Shown: positions 1 to 6,269, counted from the stretch's first letter. The stretch: DNA of 10,671 nucleotides from Paracoccaceae bacterium (GCA_007121055.1 SKMM01000330.1:1-10671), one strand, 5' to 3'. Notes: generated by a model not told the origin, from the letters alone. Numbers and translations: made by a program.

Positions 1-104
1 ACCACCAAGCCGTCATCGCGCTGGCAAGACGGCGCGTGAACGTGCTCTGGGCCATTCTCCGAAACCGGGAGCCCTTCCGCGAAAACTTCAAACTGGCTGC
101 TTGA
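1..104 (+). CDS. IS110-family transposase, C-terminal fragment
   Basis: Only the last 33 codons (from position 3) are inside the window, ending in TGA at 102-104; the gene starts before position 1. The visible peptide HQAVIALARRRVNVLWAI followed by LRNREPF matches, from memory, the C-terminal tail of IS110/IS116/IS902 transposases, in which a helix of the type ALARRRxNVLWAxLRD closes the protein. These enzymes use an RuvC-like DEDD domain plus a C-terminal Tnp_20 region to move circular IS intermediates, guided by a bridge RNA encoded in the element. The catalytic residues are outside the window, so activity cannot be judged. The remainder of the element probably ends a few tens of bases after the stop, before the regulator gene, but I see no clear terminal repeat, which is normal for many IS110 members. 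The family assignment rests on a short tail. Confidence 0.65.
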   Translation, partial: HQAVIALARRRVNVLWAILRNREPFRENFKLAA

Positions 105-183
105 CTGACGCATTAGGCTGCAATCTCTGTGTGATGCCACCGGCCCCGAGTGCACCCGACCCGCGTCTGGCCGCCATGCTCCG

Positions 184-201
184 GGGCCGCCGGGACGGCC
201 C
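184..201 (-). terminator. terminator-like hairpin after the MarR gene
   Basis: GGGCCG (184-189) and CGGCCC (196-201) form a perfect 6-bp stem with a 6-base loop, starting two bases beyond the regulator's stop codon in its direction of transcription. There is no U-tract, so this is a weak candidate for an intrinsic terminator or 3'-end stabiliser. In DNA this GC-rich, 6-bp repeats also occur by chance. Confidence 0.3.
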
Positions 202-203
202 GC

Positions 204-791
204 TCAGCCGGTGGCGCGCCGATCCGCCGAAGAGCCCCCGCGCGGGGCGAACTCGATGCACAGCTCGTCCATGTCGCTGGCCAGCAGCGTCGCCTCGGCG
301 CAGCGGCAGAAGGCCGGCGCACCACCCATCGGCACGTCGCAATGGGCACAATCGGCGCAGGTCCCGAACAGCGGCATATCCTGGCCCAGCGCCAGCGTGC
401 CCGTCAGCGCCTTCAGCGCCCCCAGCAGCGCGGTCCGCCGCGCCTCGGGCAGATCCCCGATCCGGTCGGCCAGCGCCTTGAGCGGATCGCGCCCCAGCGT
501 CGCGCGCCCCTCCTCCGTCAGCTCGAACCGAATCGAGCGCCCATCCGCCTCGTTACGGTGCCGCTCCAGCAGCCCCATGGCAACGAGCGACTTCACCGTT
601 TGCGACGCCGTGCCGCGGGTGGTGGCGTGGAAGGCGGAAAACGCCGAGGGCGTCCGCGACAGCCGGTTGGCGCGGGCAAAGAACCGCAGCGCAGTCCATT
701 GCGCGGGCGTCAGACGGTGGTCCCCCCCCGCCTGCGCCAGGCGCGCGACGTGGATCAGAAGCTCGGCGGCAAGATCGGCTGCGGGTGTCAT
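204..791 (-). CDS. MarR-type winged-helix regulator with six-cysteine C-terminal extension
   Basis: A 195-residue protein. Residues about 10-100 look like a MarR winged helix: TPAQWTALRFFAR in the first helices, a recognition helix around 57-72 (HATTRGTASQTVKSLVAMG region), and a wing with the typical DGRSIRFELTEEG signature at 83-95. Beyond the usual MarR length it carries a cysteine-rich tail: C145, C148, C151, C162, C164 and C178, spaced CxxCxxC-x10-CxC-x13-C. Such spacing suits binding of a metal ion or Fe-S cluster, or thiol sensing; this is inference. The start ATG (789-791) has no Shine-Dalgarno sequence; it is preceded by seven C on its own strand, and a promoter-like TTGTCA-N17-TATTTC ends seven bases upstream of the ATG, suggesting a leaderless transcript. 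It is divergent from an RpoH-type sigma gene, and the shared gap contains two copies of a quasi-palindrome, so autoregulation and control of the sigma gene are likely. Ligand unknown. Confidence 0.88.
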   Translation of the reverse strand: MTPAADLAAELLIHVARLAQAGGDHRLTPAQWTALRFFARANRLSRTPSAFSAFHATTRGTASQTVKSLVAMGLLERHRNEADGRSIRFELTEEGRATLGRDPLKALADRIGDLPEARRTALLGALKALTGTLALGQDMPLFGTCADCAHCDVPMGGAPAFCRCAEATLLASDMDELCIEFAPRGGSSADRRATG

Positions 792-797
792 GGGGGG

Positions 798-826
798 GAA
801 ATAGCGATCCGCTACTGTCTTGACAA
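798..826 (-). promoter_or_regulatory. predicted promoter of the MarR gene
   Basis: On the minus strand, TTGTCA (826-821, 5/6 match to the sigma70 -35) is followed by 17 bases and TATTTC (803-798, first three bases of a -10 box). The expected start point is about 791, that is, on the A of the regulator's ATG. The -35 box overlaps the -35 box of the divergent sigma-factor promoter by five bases. The -10 match is modest; the call rests on spacing and context. Confidence 0.45.
802..816. promoter_or_regulatory. putative operator 1 (TAGCGATNCGNTACT)
   Basis: The sequence TAGCGATCCGCTACT contains a perfect inverted repeat TAGCG-N3-CGCTA (802-814). It matches the site at 848-862 at 13 of 15 positions. 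It lies over the -10/spacer part of the regulator's predicted promoter, where a bound dimer would block its own transcription. Size and symmetry suit a MarR dimer. Binding is inferred. Confidence 0.55.
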
Positions 827-848
827 GCCGGCCCGCGGGATTTGTAGT
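820..848 (+). promoter_or_regulatory. predicted sigma70-type promoter of the rpoH-like gene
   Basis: A perfect TTGACA (820-825), 17-base spacer, then TGTAGT (843-848, 4/6 match to TATAAT). The expected start point is near 855, giving a leader of roughly 28 bases that retains the AGGGGGGA ribosome site at 868-875. This excludes the alternative upstream ATG at 865 as a good start. Confidence 0.6.
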
Positions 849-863
849 AGCGATGCGATACTA
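845..863. promoter_or_regulatory. putative operator 2 (palindrome TAGTA-N9-TACTA)
   Basis: TAGTAGCGATGCGATACTA is an imperfect 19-bp palindrome with perfect 5-bp outer arms. It contains TAGCGATGCGATACT (848-862), the second copy of the site at 802-816, 46 bp away. It overlaps the -10 box and start point of the sigma-gene promoter, a repressor position. The likely binder is the adjacent MarR-type protein; this is inference. Confidence 0.6.
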
Positions 864-882
864 AATGAGGGGGGACCCGCGG

Positions 883-1743
883 ATGACCGCCACCCAAGAC
901 GCCACGCGCCGCTATGTGCGCACCACCATGGCCGGCGAACTTCTGGACGCCGAGACCGAGCATCGGCTGGCGCTCGCGTGGCGCGACCGGCGGGACGAGG
1001 CGGCGCTGCACCGGCTGATCTCGGCCTATTCGCGGCTGGCGGTGTCCATGGCCGGCCGCTTCCGCCGCTACGGCCTGCCCTACGAGGACCTCGTGCAGCA
1101 GGGCAATCTGGGCCTGATGCGGGCGGCCGAGAAATTCGACCCCCACAACGGCGCGCGGTTCTCCACCTACGCGCGCTGGTGGATCAAGGCGTCCATGCAG
1201 GATTACGTCATGCGCAACCTCTCGGTCGTCCGCACCGCCACCAACGCCGCTCAGAAGAAGCTCTTCTTCAACATGCGCCGCGTGCAGGCCGAGCTCGACC
1301 GCGCCCAGATCGCCGGCCGCACCTTGGCCGAGCTCGCCCCCCAGATCGCCCAGCGCCTCGACGTGCCCGTGGCCGAGGTGGAGCTGATGCTGGGCCGCAT
1401 GGCCGGCCCCGACCTGTCGCTCAACACCCCCCAGAGCGAGGCGCAGGACGGCCGCGAATGGGTCGAGCTGATCGAGGATGACGGCCCCGCCGCCGAGGAC
1501 GTCGTGCTGGGCCGGATGGAGTTCGACCGCCGCCGCGCCGCCCTGACCGACGCGCTGATGGCCCTGCCCTTGCGCGAACGGCGCATCGTGGTGGAGCGCC
1601 ACCTCGCCGACGCCCCGCGCACCCTCACCGACCTCGGCGCCCAGCTCGGCATCTCCAAGGAACGCGTGCGCCAGCTCGAGGAACGCGCCCTGCGCCGCAT
1701 GCGCGACCGCGTGGCCAACACCGCCCCCGCCCTCACCGCCTGA
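883..1743 (+). CDS. rpoH: RpoH-family (RpoHII-like) alternative sigma factor
   Basis: A 286-residue group 3 sigma factor that would direct RNA polymerase to heat-shock or oxidative-stress promoters. Region 2 spans about 45-118 (FRRYGLP, DLVQQGNLGLMRAAEKFDP, FSTYARWWIKASMQDYVMRN), followed by the RpoH box QKKLFFNMR at 124-132, which is diagnostic for sigma-32. Region 4 (about 222-275) ends in LGISKERVRQLEERALRRMR, the -35-binding helix-turn-helix. The N-terminus and the LSLNTPQSEAQDGREW linker resemble RpoHII of Rhodobacter more than RpoHI, as I remember them. The start at 883 is chosen because AGGGGGGA (868-875) sits 7 bases upstream; an in-frame ATG at 865 would add six residues but lacks a ribosome site. 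It has a sigma70-like promoter overlapped by a palindrome shared with the divergent MarR gene. In Rhodobacter sphaeroides rpoHII is controlled by RpoE-ChrR; a MarR-linked arrangement is a different wiring. The paralogue assignment (I versus II) is less certain than the family. Confidence 0.92.
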   Translation: MTATQDATRRYVRTTMAGELLDAETEHRLALAWRDRRDEAALHRLISAYSRLAVSMAGRFRRYGLPYEDLVQQGNLGLMRAAEKFDPHNGARFSTYARWWIKASMQDYVMRNLSVVRTATNAAQKKLFFNMRRVQAELDRAQIAGRTLAELAPQIAQRLDVPVAEVELMLGRMAGPDLSLNTPQSEAQDGREWVELIEDDGPAAEDVVLGRMEFDRRRAALTDALMALPLRERRIVVERHLADAPRTLTDLGAQLGISKERVRQLEERALRRMRDRVANTAPALTA

Positions 1744-2229
1744 CGCTGTCCCGCAGCCCGACCCGGCGTGCCTTGCCGGCCAGCCTCCCCCGCGGCGCCC
1801 AGCCCGGTCCGCCGGCCCCCAAGGCAGGACGCCAGAACCGCCACCGGGCCAGACGCGCCGTCCGACCTCCGACCGAACCCGGCCTTATCCGAGGCGCCCT
1901 TGAGGCTGACCTCATAACGCGCTCCGGTCGAATCGCTTTTAACGGCCGTCGCGTCCCAGCCGGTCACCAGCGAGGGCCATTATTCCCAAACCAGCGGCGC
2001 CGTGCGCTGATTACCCTCTGCACACCATCCACGACCCATGAGGCGGCTGGCCCGCGTCATACGGTCAGCCTCAGGGACCCCTGATCCTGCCCTAGCCCCA
2101 TGGACCAGCGTCACGCGCACCCGCCACCAAAGCACCGGACAGACCCATCCCCAGGCGCCCCGCACCACCGGCGTCTGGGCAGCCTCCCGCAGCCATCCCC
2201 GACAGCGGCCCCGGGCGCAGGAGCCCGGC
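1744..2229. other. 486-bp gap without a convincing gene
   Basis: Between two genes that both end here, I see no frame with an acceptable start and ribosome site. TGCCTTG (1769-1775) and CAAGGCA (1820-1826), flanked inside by CCGGC/GCCGG, could fold as the 3' end of the rpoH transcript. TCAGGG/CCCTGA (2071-2084) is a small palindrome. On the minus strand a peptide of balanced composition (GWDATAVKSDSTGARYEVSL and onward, roughly 1966-1880) is interrupted upstream by an in-frame TAA; it may be a gene remnant or chance. No RNA gene was recognised. Confidence 0.5.
2211..2228 (-). terminator. terminator-like hairpin after ilvD
   Basis: CCGGGC (2211-2216) and GCCCGG (2223-2228) form a 6-bp stem with a 6-base loop directly after the ilvD stop. 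It has no U-tract. The geometry is the same as the hairpin after the MarR gene (6-bp stem, 6-base loop, two bases or fewer from the stop). Confidence 0.33.
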
Positions 2230-3963
2230 TCAGAGATCCATGTAGACGTGCCGCTCGCCCCGGGCGCCGGGATGGGTGACGGCCCCCTTGGCGGCCGAGC
2301 CCACCAGCTGGGCGTATTTCCACAGCGCCCCGGCGGCGTGGATCGTCTCGCGCGGTCCGGACCACGCGGCCTTGCGCGACGCCAGCTCCTCGTCCGACAA
2401 AGCCACCGAAAGCTCGCCCTTGATCGCGTCTATGGTGATCATGTCGCCGTCCCGCAGCAGCGCGATGGGCCCGCCATGGGCCGCCTCGGGGCCCACATGG
2501 CCCACGCAGAAGCCCCGCGTCGCACCCGAGAAGCGGCCGTCCGTGATCAGCGCGACCTTCTTGCCCATCCCCTGTCCCGACAGCGCCGCGGTGGTGGCCA
2601 GCATCTCCCGCATCCCGGGCCCGCCGGCGGGGCCCTCGTTGCGGATGACGATCACCTCGCCCTCGGCATAGCCCCGCGCCTTGACCGCCTCGAAGGCGTC
2701 CTCCTCGCACTCGAACACCCGCGCAGGGCCGGTAAACACCTGATCGCCTGCGGCCATGCCCGCCACCTTCACGATGGCCCCCTCGGGCGCGAGGTTGCCC
2801 TTCAGCCCCACCACGCCGCCGGTGGGGGTGATGGGGCTCGCGGAGGGATAGATCACGCGGCCGTCGGCCTCGCGGGTCACCCGGTCCAGTTCCTCGCCCA
2901 TGGTCCGCCCCGTGGCGGTCATGCAGTCCTCGTGGATCAGGCCCGCCTTGCGCAGCTCCTTCATCACCACCGGCACGCCGCCGGCCTCGTAGAGGTCCTT
3001 GGCGACAAACTTCCCGCCCGGTTTCAGATCGACGAAATAGGGCGTGTCGCGGAAGATCTCGCACACATCCATCAGGTCGAAGTCGATCCCCGCCTCATGG
3101 GCGATGGCGGGCAGGTGCAGCCCGGCATTGGTCGACCCGCCGGTGCAGGCCACCACGCGGGCGGCGTTCTCCAGCGCCTTGCGGGTGACGATGTCGCGGG
3201 CGCGGATGTTCTGCTCGATCAGCCGCATCACCGCCACGCCCGAGGCCTCGCAATACTGATCGCGGCTCTCGTACGGCGCGGGCGCGCCGGAGGAGTTCGG
3301 CAGCGCAAGCCCTATCGCCTCGGAGACGCAGGCCATGGTGTTGGCGGTGAACTGGCCGCCGCAGGCCCCGGCGGACGGACAGGCCACCCGCTCCAGGACA
3401 TCCAGCGCCGCGTCGGACAGGTTGCCGGCCTGGTGCTGGCCCACCGCCTCGAACACGTCCTGCACGGTCACGTCGCGCCCATCCAGCCGCCCCGGCAGGA
3501 TCGAGCCGCCATAGATGAACACCGACGGCACGTTCAGCCGCACCATCGCCATCATCATCCCCGGCAGCGACTTGTCGCAGCCCGCCAGCCCCACCAGCGC
3601 GTCATAGCAATGCCCGCGCATGGTCAGCTCCACCGTATCGGCGATGGCATCACGCGAGGCGAGGGACGACTTCATCCCGTCATGGCCCATGGCGATCCCG
3701 TCGGTGACGGTGATGGTAGTGAACTCGCGCGGGGTGCCGCGGGCGGCCTTCACCCCATGCTTCACCGCCTGCGCCTGCCGGTTCAGCGCGATGTTGCAGG
3801 GCGCGGCCTCGTTCCAGCAGGTGGCCACGCCCACCCAGGGCTGGTGGATCTCCTCCTCCGAGATCCCCATGGCGTAGAAATAGCTGCGATGCGGCGCGCG
3901 GCTGGGCCCCTCGGTGACATGACGGCTGGGCAGTTTCGACTTGTCGACGACGCGCTCGGGCAT
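2230..3963 (-). CDS. ilvD: dihydroxy-acid dehydratase
   Basis: A 577-residue cytoplasmic IlvD/Edd enzyme that dehydrates 2,3-dihydroxy-isovalerate and 2,3-dihydroxy-3-methylvalerate to the 2-oxoacids in valine, isoleucine and leucine synthesis. Family signatures run in order: ATCWNE (C49), TDGIAMGHDGM (88-98), GCDKSLPGM (C129, K130), CPSAGACGGQFTANTM (C195, C201), GGSTNAGLHLPAIAHEAG, PTGG, and near the C-terminus ITDGRFSGATRG, whose FSG serine is the proposed catalytic base. C49, C129 and one of C195/C201 align with Fe-S cluster ligands of the family. I choose the ATG at 3961-3963 because AAGGGAGGA lies 8 bases upstream and MPERVVDKSKLPSRHV is a typical N-terminus; the frame stays open 44 codons further upstream with no family similarity. 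It is transcribed alone; a hairpin is present in its leader. No broken motif seen. Confidence 0.98.
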   Translation of the reverse strand: MPERVVDKSKLPSRHVTEGPSRAPHRSYFYAMGISEEEIHQPWVGVATCWNEAAPCNIALNRQAQAVKHGVKAARGTPREFTTITVTDGIAMGHDGMKSSLASRDAIADTVELTMRGHCYDALVGLAGCDKSLPGMMMAMVRLNVPSVFIYGGSILPGRLDGRDVTVQDVFEAVGQHQAGNLSDAALDVLERVACPSAGACGGQFTANTMACVSEAIGLALPNSSGAPAPYESRDQYCEASGVAVMRLIEQNIRARDIVTRKALENAARVVACTGGSTNAGLHLPAIAHEAGIDFDLMDVCEIFRDTPYFVDLKPGGKFVAKDLYEAGGVPVVMKELRKAGLIHEDCMTATGRTMGEELDRVTREADGRVIYPSASPITPTGGVVGLKGNLAPEGAIVKVAGMAAGDQVFTGPARVFECEEDAFEAVKARGYAEGEVIVIRNEGPAGGPGMREMLATTAALSGQGMGKKVALITDGRFSGATRGFCVGHVGPEAAHGGPIALLRDGDMITIDAIKGELSVALSDEELASRKAAWSGPRETIHAAGALWKYAQLVGSAAKGAVTHPGARGERHVYMDL

Positions 3964-4327
3964 CCCTCGCTTCCTCCCTTGAGACTGGTGGCCCGGCAGG
4001 GCTCGCCGCAGGGATAGGCGAGCCCGCCCGCCCGCACAAGCCGCCCGCCCGAGGGAAACACCATCACAAGGCCACGGCATCCCGAAGCACGCCAAGGGCT
4101 GAAACGGTGACCTTCCGCGTCATGCCTCTCCAGCCTGGCGCCACCGTCGCCTCGCCAGACCGGGCATCCAGATCTCCGCCCGGTCAGCGGGCCGTGTCGC
4201 CTGCTCGGGGCGACGGCCGGACACTGTCGGTGCCGCCCACGATCCTGCGCTCCGGCCGCGCGCCCAGGGCCACGCAGGGCCGAACGTAATGCTTGCCACC
4301 GCCGTCCAATGGTCCCAAGTCGGGAAC
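3964..4327. other. 364-bp divergent gap between ilvD and the CPBP gene
   Basis: This region must hold both divergent promoters, but I find no convincing -35/-10 pair. Two strong inverted repeats are visible: 3999-4025 in the ilvD leader, and 4190-4218 (GGCC-GT-GTCGCC, 7-base loop, GGCGAC-GGCC), which would sit in the leader of the CPBP gene. Short frames here lack ribosome sites and are not rich in branched-chain residues, so no attenuation leader peptide is supported. Confidence 0.5.
3999..4025 (-). promoter_or_regulatory. hairpin in the ilvD leader
   Basis: GGGCTCGCC (3999-4007) and GGCGAGCCC (4017-4025) are perfect 9-bp arms with a 9-base loop, 36-62 bases upstream of the ilvD ATG. No U-tract follows, so it is not an ordinary terminator. 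It may affect mRNA stability or translation, or form part of a regulator site. Function unknown. Confidence 0.4.
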
Positions 4328-5221
4328 ATGGACAGGCCCGCGCATCCGCACCCCTTCGACGCCTATGTCGCCCCCGCCCGGCGCAAGCCGCAGCTGTGGC
4401 GGCTGGCCCTTGGACTCATCGTGATTCTCGCGGTGACGCTGGCGGTGTCCGTGGGGGTCACCCTCGGCTTGGCAGGCGTGACGGGGATGCCGCAGGGGCT
4501 CAGGCCGGACACGCTCGGGACCTCGCCGGGGACGATGGTGGTCCTCCTGTTCTCGTTCGTGGGGCTGGCGCTGGGCACCTGGCTGGCGGCGCGGCTGCTG
4601 CATGGGCGGGGCTGGCGCAGCCTGATCGGGGATGGCGCGCGCGCGCGGCGGCATTTCCTGGCCGGGGCGGGCCTGATCGCGGTGCTCTATGCGCTGGGGC
4701 TGATGCTGGGCGTCGGCCAGGTGGATCTCGTGCGCAACCTGTCAGCGGGCGTGTGGCTGATGTGGTTGCCGCTGGCGCTGTTGGGGCTTGCGGTGCAGAC
4801 GGGGGCAGAGGAACTGGCGCTGCGGGGGTATCTGCAGCAGCAACTGGCCGCGCGCTTCGCCTCGGCGTGGATCTGGATGGTGGTGCCGAGCGTGCTGTTC
4901 GGGCTGCTGCATTTCGATCCGGGGATGATGGGGGCCAACACCTGGCTCGTAGTGGCCCTGACGGGGCTTTTCGGCGTTGTGGCCGCGGACCTAACGGCAC
5001 GGTCGGGGACGCTCGGCCTGGCATGGGGGCTGCATTTCGCCAACAATTGCGCGGCACTGCTGGTGGTCTCGACCCAGGGGCCGATGTCGGGGCTGGCGTT
5101 GTTCACCGTCCCGTTCGGCGCCGACGACACCGGGACCATGCGCGCCATGCTGCTGCTCGATCTGGCCGGTCTGGGGGTGATCTGGGTGGTGTGCCGGCTG
5201 GCGCTGAAGCGCTGGGGCTGA
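4328..5221 (+). CDS. CPBP-family intramembrane glutamic endopeptidase (Abi/CAAX-protease type)
   Basis: A 297-residue multi-pass inner-membrane protein. Hydrophobic segments occur at about 24-50, 70-90, 110-130, 140-157, 181-195, 205-220, 230-250 and 273-290. The three catalytic motifs of the CPBP (Abi) family are intact: EELALR (E161, E162, R166), FGLLH (F191-H195) and HFANN (H236-N240). Members are homologous to the eukaryotic prenyl-protein CAAX protease Rce1; bacterial substrates are mostly unknown. I choose the ATG at 4328 because MDRPAHPHPFDAYVAPAR resembles Rhodobacteraceae homologues as I recall them. An in-frame ATG at 4289 has the better ribosome site (AGGG, 9 bases upstream) and would add 13 residues, so the start is uncertain. 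It is a single-gene unit, convergent with htpX. There is no toxin-antitoxin or phage-defence context, so a housekeeping or envelope role is likelier than defence. Confidence 0.9.
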   Translation: MDRPAHPHPFDAYVAPARRKPQLWRLALGLIVILAVTLAVSVGVTLGLAGVTGMPQGLRPDTLGTSPGTMVVLLFSFVGLALGTWLAARLLHGRGWRSLIGDGARARRHFLAGAGLIAVLYALGLMLGVGQVDLVRNLSAGVWLMWLPLALLGLAVQTGAEELALRGYLQQQLAARFASAWIWMVVPSVLFGLLHFDPGMMGANTWLVVALTGLFGVVAADLTARSGTLGLAWGLHFANNCAALLVVSTQGPMSGLALFTVPFGADDTGTMRAMLLLDLAGLGVIWVVCRLALKRWG

Positions 5222-5308
5222 CCGGACCGGGATGTGAGGGGGCCGTCCGACCCGGGCAGAGCCCCGGCGCCAGGGCCCGGCCGCCGGGACCGAAGCCGTC
5301 GCACCGAA

Positions 5309-5330
5309 GCGTCGGGGGCACCCCCGACGC
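5309..5330. terminator. shared hairpin between convergent CPBP and htpX genes
   Basis: GCGTCGGGGG (5309-5318) and CCCCCGACGC (5321-5330) are perfect 10-base arms separated by two bases. As a hairpin (about 9 bp with a tetraloop) it could end transcripts from both sides; it lies 87 bases after the CPBP stop and 8 bases after the htpX stop. No U-tract on either strand, so Rho-independent action is unproven. Confidence 0.45.
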
Positions 5331-5338
5331 GACACCTG

Positions 5339-6232
5339 TCAGCCCCAGGGACCGCCGTTGCCGGCGTAGAAGCTCGGCACGGCCGTGCTGCGCCCCGAGC
5401 CGACGCCGGCCAGCTGGCGTAGTGCGGCGATGCGGTTGGCGGTCGCCGGGTGGGTCGAGAACAGGTTGTCGTGGGCGTGGGCGTGCAGCGGGTTGATGAT
5501 GAACATGTGCGCCGTGGCCGGATTGCGCTCGGCCGAGTTCATGTCGATGCGCTTGGCAAAGGCCTCGATCTTCTCCAGCGCGCCGGCAAGCCAGAGCGGT
5601 TGGCCGCAGATCTCGGCGCCGACCTCGTCGGCCTGGTATTCGCGGGTGCGGCTGATCGCCATCTGAACGATCCCCGCCGCCATGGGCGCGAGGATCGCCA
5701 GCGCCAGCGTGCCGATCAGCCCCATGGGCCGGTCGCGCCCGCCGAAGAACAGCGCGAAATTCGCCAGCATCGAAATCGCCCCGGCGAGCGTGGCGGTGAT
5801 GGTCATCAGCAGCGTGTCGCGGTTCTTGATGTGCGCCAGTTCATGGGCCATCACGCCCGCCAGTTCCTCGCGGCTCAGGCGCTTCATCAGCCCGGTGGTG
5901 GCGGCCACGGCGGCATTCTGGGGGTTGCGGCCGGTGGCGAAGGCGTTGGGCTGGTCGGTGTCGATGATGTAGACCTTGGGCATCGGCAGCTCGGCCCGGC
6001 GCGCCAGATCCTCGACCATGCGCCACAGGTCGGGCGCGCTTCGGGCGTCGACCTCGCGGGCGCCGTGCATGGACAGCACCATGCGGTCCGAGCCCCACCA
6101 GGCGAAGACGTTCATCCCCGCCGCGATCGCGAGCGCGATGATCATGCCGGTCTCGCCGCCGATCAGCAGGCCGAGGAACATGAAGATCGCGGTCATGGTT
6201 GCGAGCAGGACCGCTGTACGAGCGAAAGCCAT
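5339..6232 (-). CDS. htpX: HtpX-family membrane zinc metalloprotease (M48)
   Basis: A 297-residue inner-membrane protease of the M48B family, which takes part in quality control of membrane proteins, overlapping with FtsH. Two N-terminal membrane segments (about 5-24 and 30-46) precede the catalytic domain. The zinc site is intact: HELAH at 130-134 (two His ligands and the catalytic Glu) and REYQAD with E198 as the expected third ligand. Two further hydrophobic segments (about 144-165 and 171-192) follow HExxH. NAFATGRNPQNAAVA (96-110) is a family signature. The start at 6232 (MAFARTAVLL) is chosen because GGAGG lies 9 bases upstream and because it matches usual HtpX N-termini; a GTG 16 codons upstream is open, but the predicted promoter overlaps it. 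It lies 85 bases after qor on the same strand and has a heat-shock-type promoter of its own in that gap. Confidence 0.96.
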   Translation of the reverse strand: MAFARTAVLLATMTAIFMFLGLLIGGETGMIIALAIAAGMNVFAWWGSDRMVLSMHGAREVDARSAPDLWRMVEDLARRAELPMPKVYIIDTDQPNAFATGRNPQNAAVAATTGLMKRLSREELAGVMAHELAHIKNRDTLLMTITATLAGAISMLANFALFFGGRDRPMGLIGTLALAILAPMAAGIVQMAISRTREYQADEVGAEICGQPLWLAGALEKIEAFAKRIDMNSAERNPATAHMFIINPLHAHAHDNLFSTHPATANRIAALRQLAGVGSGRSTAVPSFYAGNGGPWG

Positions 6233-6269
6233 GGCCGGGAGCCTCCAGATTGCCGCCTTGACGCCCAGA

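Noticed and set aside
150..1481. Long plus-strand open frame of about 440 codons across the MarR gene and start of rpoH
   Set aside because: It is antisense to the MarR gene and out of frame with rpoH; the peptide is Arg/Pro/Gly-rich without domains, as expected of a shadow in GC-rich coding DNA.
2038..4017. Plus-strand open frame of about 660 codons opposite ilvD
   Set aside because: It mirrors ilvD codon structure; the peptide is His/Arg/Gly-rich with no recognisable domain and no ribosome site.
3964..4095. 44-residue N-terminal extension of IlvD
   Set aside because: No family similarity, and the internal ATG at 3963 has a good ribosome site; the extension would also run through the leader hairpin.
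3964..4327. Branched-chain leader peptide with attenuator for ilvD
   Set aside because: No short frame rich in Leu, Ile or Val and no U-tract after the hairpin.
4328..5221. CPBP (Abi) gene as an anti-phage or bacteriocin-immunity system
   Set aside because: The family name alone is not evidence; no toxin, bacteriocin, restriction or retron genes lie nearby.
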